From Prochilodus magdalenae (taxonomy: Eukaryota > Chordata > Actinopteri > Characiformes > Prochilodontidae), in the NCBI GenBank assembly GCA_024036415.1, contig JAMWET010006936.1:1840001-1904000 (forward strand): DNA of 64,000 nucleotides. The letters are read 5' to 3'. A program made the position numbers and the translations under genes. Positions 60,340 through 64,000 of this stretch are shown piece after piece (position 1 is the first letter of the stretch; every line of letters starts with the position of its first letter). Under the pieces are notes generated by a model. The model was not told the origin of the DNA. It did not search any database and worked only from the letters and a program-made list of their open reading frames with translations.

Positions 60340-60545
60340 GAGGAGGGGTGGGGCGAGCAATGGCTCATTATCATATAAAGGAGTAGGCAATCAAACCGGC
60401 CGTTCTGAACAGGCCTGTTTAGACAGGGTGAGAAAGATACGGTGGTGCTTCAACCTTGTGGTATTCTGACCAAAGCGTGTTACAGACATTTCATTAAGAC
60501 CTCAGAGAACTGCGATAACGTCTGGAAAGGGGGTGTAACATGCAA
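60340..60545 (+). repeat. Common teleost dispersed repeat, unclassified
   Basis: 'tggctcattatcatataaag', 'ttctgaacaggcctgtttag', 'acagggtgagaaa', 'attctgaccaaagcgtgtta' and 'cagacatttcattaagacct' follow the order of an abundant teleost repeat I know from memory. No coding. Confidence 0.55.
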
Positions 60546-60664
60546 CCTTGAGGATGTTCATCTAAAAGTCAGTTATTATGCTCAAACTACTTAAACACAG
60601 TATATCACAGGACAAAATACACAGCTCGTAACATCACAAATGGCTGCTTTACACGAGAGGGCAA

Positions 60665-60835
60665 AAACTTCATGTAATTTTAATGTGAGACTTTTTTACA
60701 AGCAGTTTGGGGCCATTTCAGTCGGTCCAACCATAGTGTGAAAATTACACACTATGTAAACAGCAGATGATGTGTTCAAATGATGAATAAAAGTAAAAAT
60801 GCAGATACAAGTTTTTCTTTGGATGGTTACGATTT
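60665..60835 (-). repeat. Dispersed repeat family E copy
   Basis: The reverse complement reads CCAAAGAAAAACTTGTATCT, TTTTTACTTTTATTCATCAT, TTGAACACATCATCTGCTGT, TTACA and AATGGCCCCAAACTGC, matching 27115-27245. Confidence 0.75.
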
Positions 60836-63590
60836 GCTCACTTTATCCCTCTGTCTACCAGATCTACTGTTTAATATCAGATCTCTAGATATGATACACA
60901 TTAATGGTCTCATGCACTTCTATTAAACATACACACTCAGATACAGTCCATTAAAGAGGCATGTGTGGAATAAGACACGTGTGTTGATATTAGCATGCAG
61001 TTTGCACAGTGCTAATTGGTGGGATACACATTTTAATTACTTGCTAGCCAATGCCTTATCTTAAGTACACAGCATAAGAAGTAAATGTGTCCTTGTTTAG
61101 TTTAGACAACATTTGGGTTAAAAGGCAAATTTCCCCTTTCCCATTTAAACACAAAGCAGTTCTGGTATTTTCTTTTCGTTTAAGAAGTTTGTTGAATGTT
61201 GTCGAGACCTTCAGCAATGCTGCATGGCTGATAGTTCAAAAACATGCCATGGCAGACCACGCTTCCACTGAAAGAGCCATGTGGTGTCAGTCCCCACCCC
61301 CACCACACACACATGCGCATACACACCCACCCACACATTGGGAGAGTTGTAAGGTGTTGGGGGATGGGGTGGGGCTATTAGAGGCAGACAACAAACATTC
61401 CAGCTAATTTAATTTACATACAACAAAATACACATACAACACTTATTGATTTATTCTACTAGTCACTTACATAAGCACAGTAGATGAATGATTCCAGAGA
61501 AACGTACAGAGTAAGAACTGTGACATAGGTCATTGGAACCAGATGTCTTATTTTTAAAAGCTACTTTACAGAAAGTGATTATAGTAAATGGAGATGTAAC
61601 ATGTCCAAGAATTTGTTATTAATATGTTATTGTGTGTTGTATTTACTGCACTGGGCTGTTTTGCCTGTTTTGACTCTTATTCTGGAGCGCAAAGCTAGAG
61701 CACCTTTGGGGGAAGTGCGTGGAGTGTGTATGAGCTGAGAGAAAGACAGAACAGAGAGACGGCAGATGGGAGCTGATTAGCGGAGGAGCTGTTAGCAAAG
61801 AGAGAACTCTGCTTATGTATGGTGTGGCTGTGGTCGATGGTAGCGGTGAATGCTACAACACACAGCTTATACTTAAGACAATGAGTGCTTTTTTTACAAG
61901 CACTTAATAAACTGAGCCTAATCAGATTTCTGCAGTTATCTGATTCTATTCAAGTGGCTGTAAATAGTATCCCTTTGATTTATTAGATCGAATTTAGATG
62001 TAAAAATGAATAAACAAATGAGGAGTGCAGAATTTTAGCTCTGTAATCACATTTCTTAGCACATGTGTACCATTACTCTGATTTCTTTCGTCTTGCTCAA
62101 TCTGGGCAAATCTGACAACGGTACTGGAAAAAAGTAAGCAGTGTTTAACACAAAACGCTTTTGAAGTGGGTCTGAAACCAAGACATGCTTGACGAAAGAA
62201 ATGATTTTAGTATTTTTCATCTTTTCAACTATGTATGTTCATATATTTTTCACAAAAGTAACTTAAAAAAAATCAGCGTCATGAAGTTTTTTTTTTACGC
62301 TACATTCTACATTACATTTGGCAAAAAAACTATGAAACATACTGGCTGATTCATGTGGACACAGAATTTCCTATTATCTGACTACAGAATTCCATATCTA
62401 ATTAATAATAAGTCTTTCGATCATGTCCTTAAACCTAATTCCCTTCATAACTTACATACAACTTTCATATATGAACAGAATAAGTACTGAATAAATAAAT
62501 ACTGAATAAGTCATGGGTTATTAACTGGGCCTGCAGAGGTTAAAAAACATGGTACTGGTCTTCATGGCCTTTCTATAGAGTTTTGTGCCTTTTGCCCTGA
62601 AATCATACATGATGGAAAGAGAAAGGAAAAAACCCTGAAAGATCGAAAGACGACTGTATCTTTCAAGGGAGCCACAACTATGACCGGTGTTTACACTCGC
62701 AGGCATGGTAGAACAGGGAAAAGAAGGAGCTGAGGAGAAACAAGCCAGCACAGGGAGCACCTCCGCCTGCCAGGGGATCCGGCATAGGCCTGCCTGTACC
62801 CGTCCCACCCCCAACCACTGCTGCACACCTGGGCCTCTGCTCCGCTTTGAGGTGGCTCCTTAACACGACCCAGCATGCCTCAGTGTGTGTGTGTGTGCGC
62901 ACAAGTAAGACTGAGAAAAAGAAAGAGAGAGAGGCAGATTGGGAGGTCTGGGTGGAAAGGGACTTCCCCTATTCAGCCCTTTCTGACAGATACAAAAGTG
63001 AGCATAAACACGAGAAAGGAATGACGTGTTTTTCACAAAAAATTTACGTTTTGTGCTATTATCTGTCACCTGCTTAAACCCTGGGCTTAGTACTCAGTTA
63101 ATAATCATAGGGTTCTGTAACTACTATGAATTCACCTATTCAAGCTCCACCCACAAACCATTCTTTGGACAAATCTTTGGCAAGAATCCCATTCAACCTT
63201 GTGAAATTGCAGCCCACCTTGTTGAGAGTAGTGCTATAGAGTTTAGTTTCCTGGTACTGAGTTGCTATGTCGTTGTGTTTATCAAACCCGGGTCACTATG
63301 CTGCTGTCCCATTTATGACACAACATAAAACTACACCTTCTGTATCCAAACCGGTGTGCACCAATAATGCACCACAAGATACCCAGTTACAATACTAAGG
63401 ATTGGAAGCATGAGTTCACATACAGGGCCTCAGAGTTCAAAGCTTGGCTGGCAATGTCTCCTACCATTAAGACGTCCACACAGAAACGTGGTACCATCAC
63501 TTGGAAGTAATTAAACAGGGAATTATAACAGACATTTCCGAGCATCTGAGACTCAAGCTGGACCTCTAGTGTTCCTCACAAAAACAAGGC
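60836..63590. other. Unique stretch, nothing recognised
   Basis: No gene supported. Short (GT)n and GA tracts lie at 62884-62935. The GC-richer part 62700-62880 shows open frames without known motifs. Confidence 0.45.
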
Positions 63591-64000
63591 AGGAAAGTTT
63601 CTCTCTCTTTCTCTGCCCAGGCCCCTCCTGGTGGGAGGGATAACCCCCCCTCCACCATCACCACCACCACTGCGTGTCAGACTTCAAAGAGGAGACTGAG
63701 CTCCCCCTGCATTCATCTGAGGCTAACAGCTTAACCACCGAGTTCAAACAGCGCACCCACACCCTCAGTGCTGAGGAGTTGAGGAGCGCTCAAATAGAAC
63801 ACACACACACAAAAAGCTAATCTATAACTATGCTCCCAATCTCGCTCATAAACATACACACACAGGCAGAGGGCTAATCTGTAACTACACTCCCAAACTT
63901 TCTCATTCATTTCGGTTCCCCAAAGAGCGTCTCGGTGGATGGTTCCTATCCATTTATGTAAATGACTTGGTATGTATTTGTGGAAGCGTTTTGAAATGTA
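63591..64000. other. GC-richer unique end segment with a small tandem duplication
   Basis: 63600-63790 is GC-richer than the background, with CCCCCC and CACCACCAC runs, and shows no supported exon. Two copies of a unit, CTAATCTATAACTATGCTCC and CTAATCTGTAACTACACTCC, each preceded by an ACACACAC run, lie at 63816-63852 and 63870-63907. Confidence 0.5.

Overview
The window looks like nuclear DNA from a ray-finned fish, probably an ostariophysan teleost. This is inferred from AT-rich composition, dense di- and tetranucleotide microsatellites, many decayed Tc1/mariner-type DNA transposons of teleost type, a tRNA-derived SINE, and several dispersed repeats that I recognise from memory as common in teleosts. 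I find no complete host protein-coding gene, no rRNA, no functional tRNA and no prokaryotic or viral system. The window reads as intergenic or long-intron sequence, and most open frames in it are low-complexity or transposase remnants.

Layout. 1-9.6 kb: mostly unique AT-rich DNA, a (GA)n tract, the 3' end of a Tc1-like copy, and a hAT-like non-autonomous element (2944-4387) whose left end has expanded into a 54-bp minisatellite. 9.6-10.4 kb: two abutting Tc1-like remnants. 11.1-12.5 kb: a pyrimidine-rich block broken by motif-rich unique islands. 13.0-14.0 kb: a decayed Tc1-like element carrying a 27-bp minisatellite. 16.5-18.45 kb: a long AT-centred palindrome followed by three different Tc1-like remnants, one with both inverted terminal repeats and TA target sites. 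20.3-20.8 and 32.4-33.1 kb: a half copy and a full copy of a foldback element. 30.7 kb: a promoter-like cluster (RFX X-box, CCAAT box, GC box). 30.95-32.2 kb: an old tandem duplication. 33-35 kb: two more Tc1-like remnants. 36-48 kb: retroposon tails, a (GATA)n tract, a tRNA-derived SINE, a possible core promoter at 43.15 kb, a CpG-dense patch and a 171-codon unexplained open frame. 49.5-50.1 kb: a Tc1-like copy that runs into an expanded TG array. 53-61 kb: further dispersed repeats, microsatellites and small hairpin elements. 61-64 kb: mostly unique sequence.

No genes work together here in the operon sense. The main story is transposon biology. At least six Tc1/mariner-type families are present, all apparently dead. 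Several copies look like internally deleted, non-autonomous derivatives. In three separate cases a tandem repeat appears to have grown out of transposon sequence. Family names are from memory and unverified. Comparisons between copies inside the window are read directly by eye. The letters A, E, F, G and H are local labels used only in this annotation.
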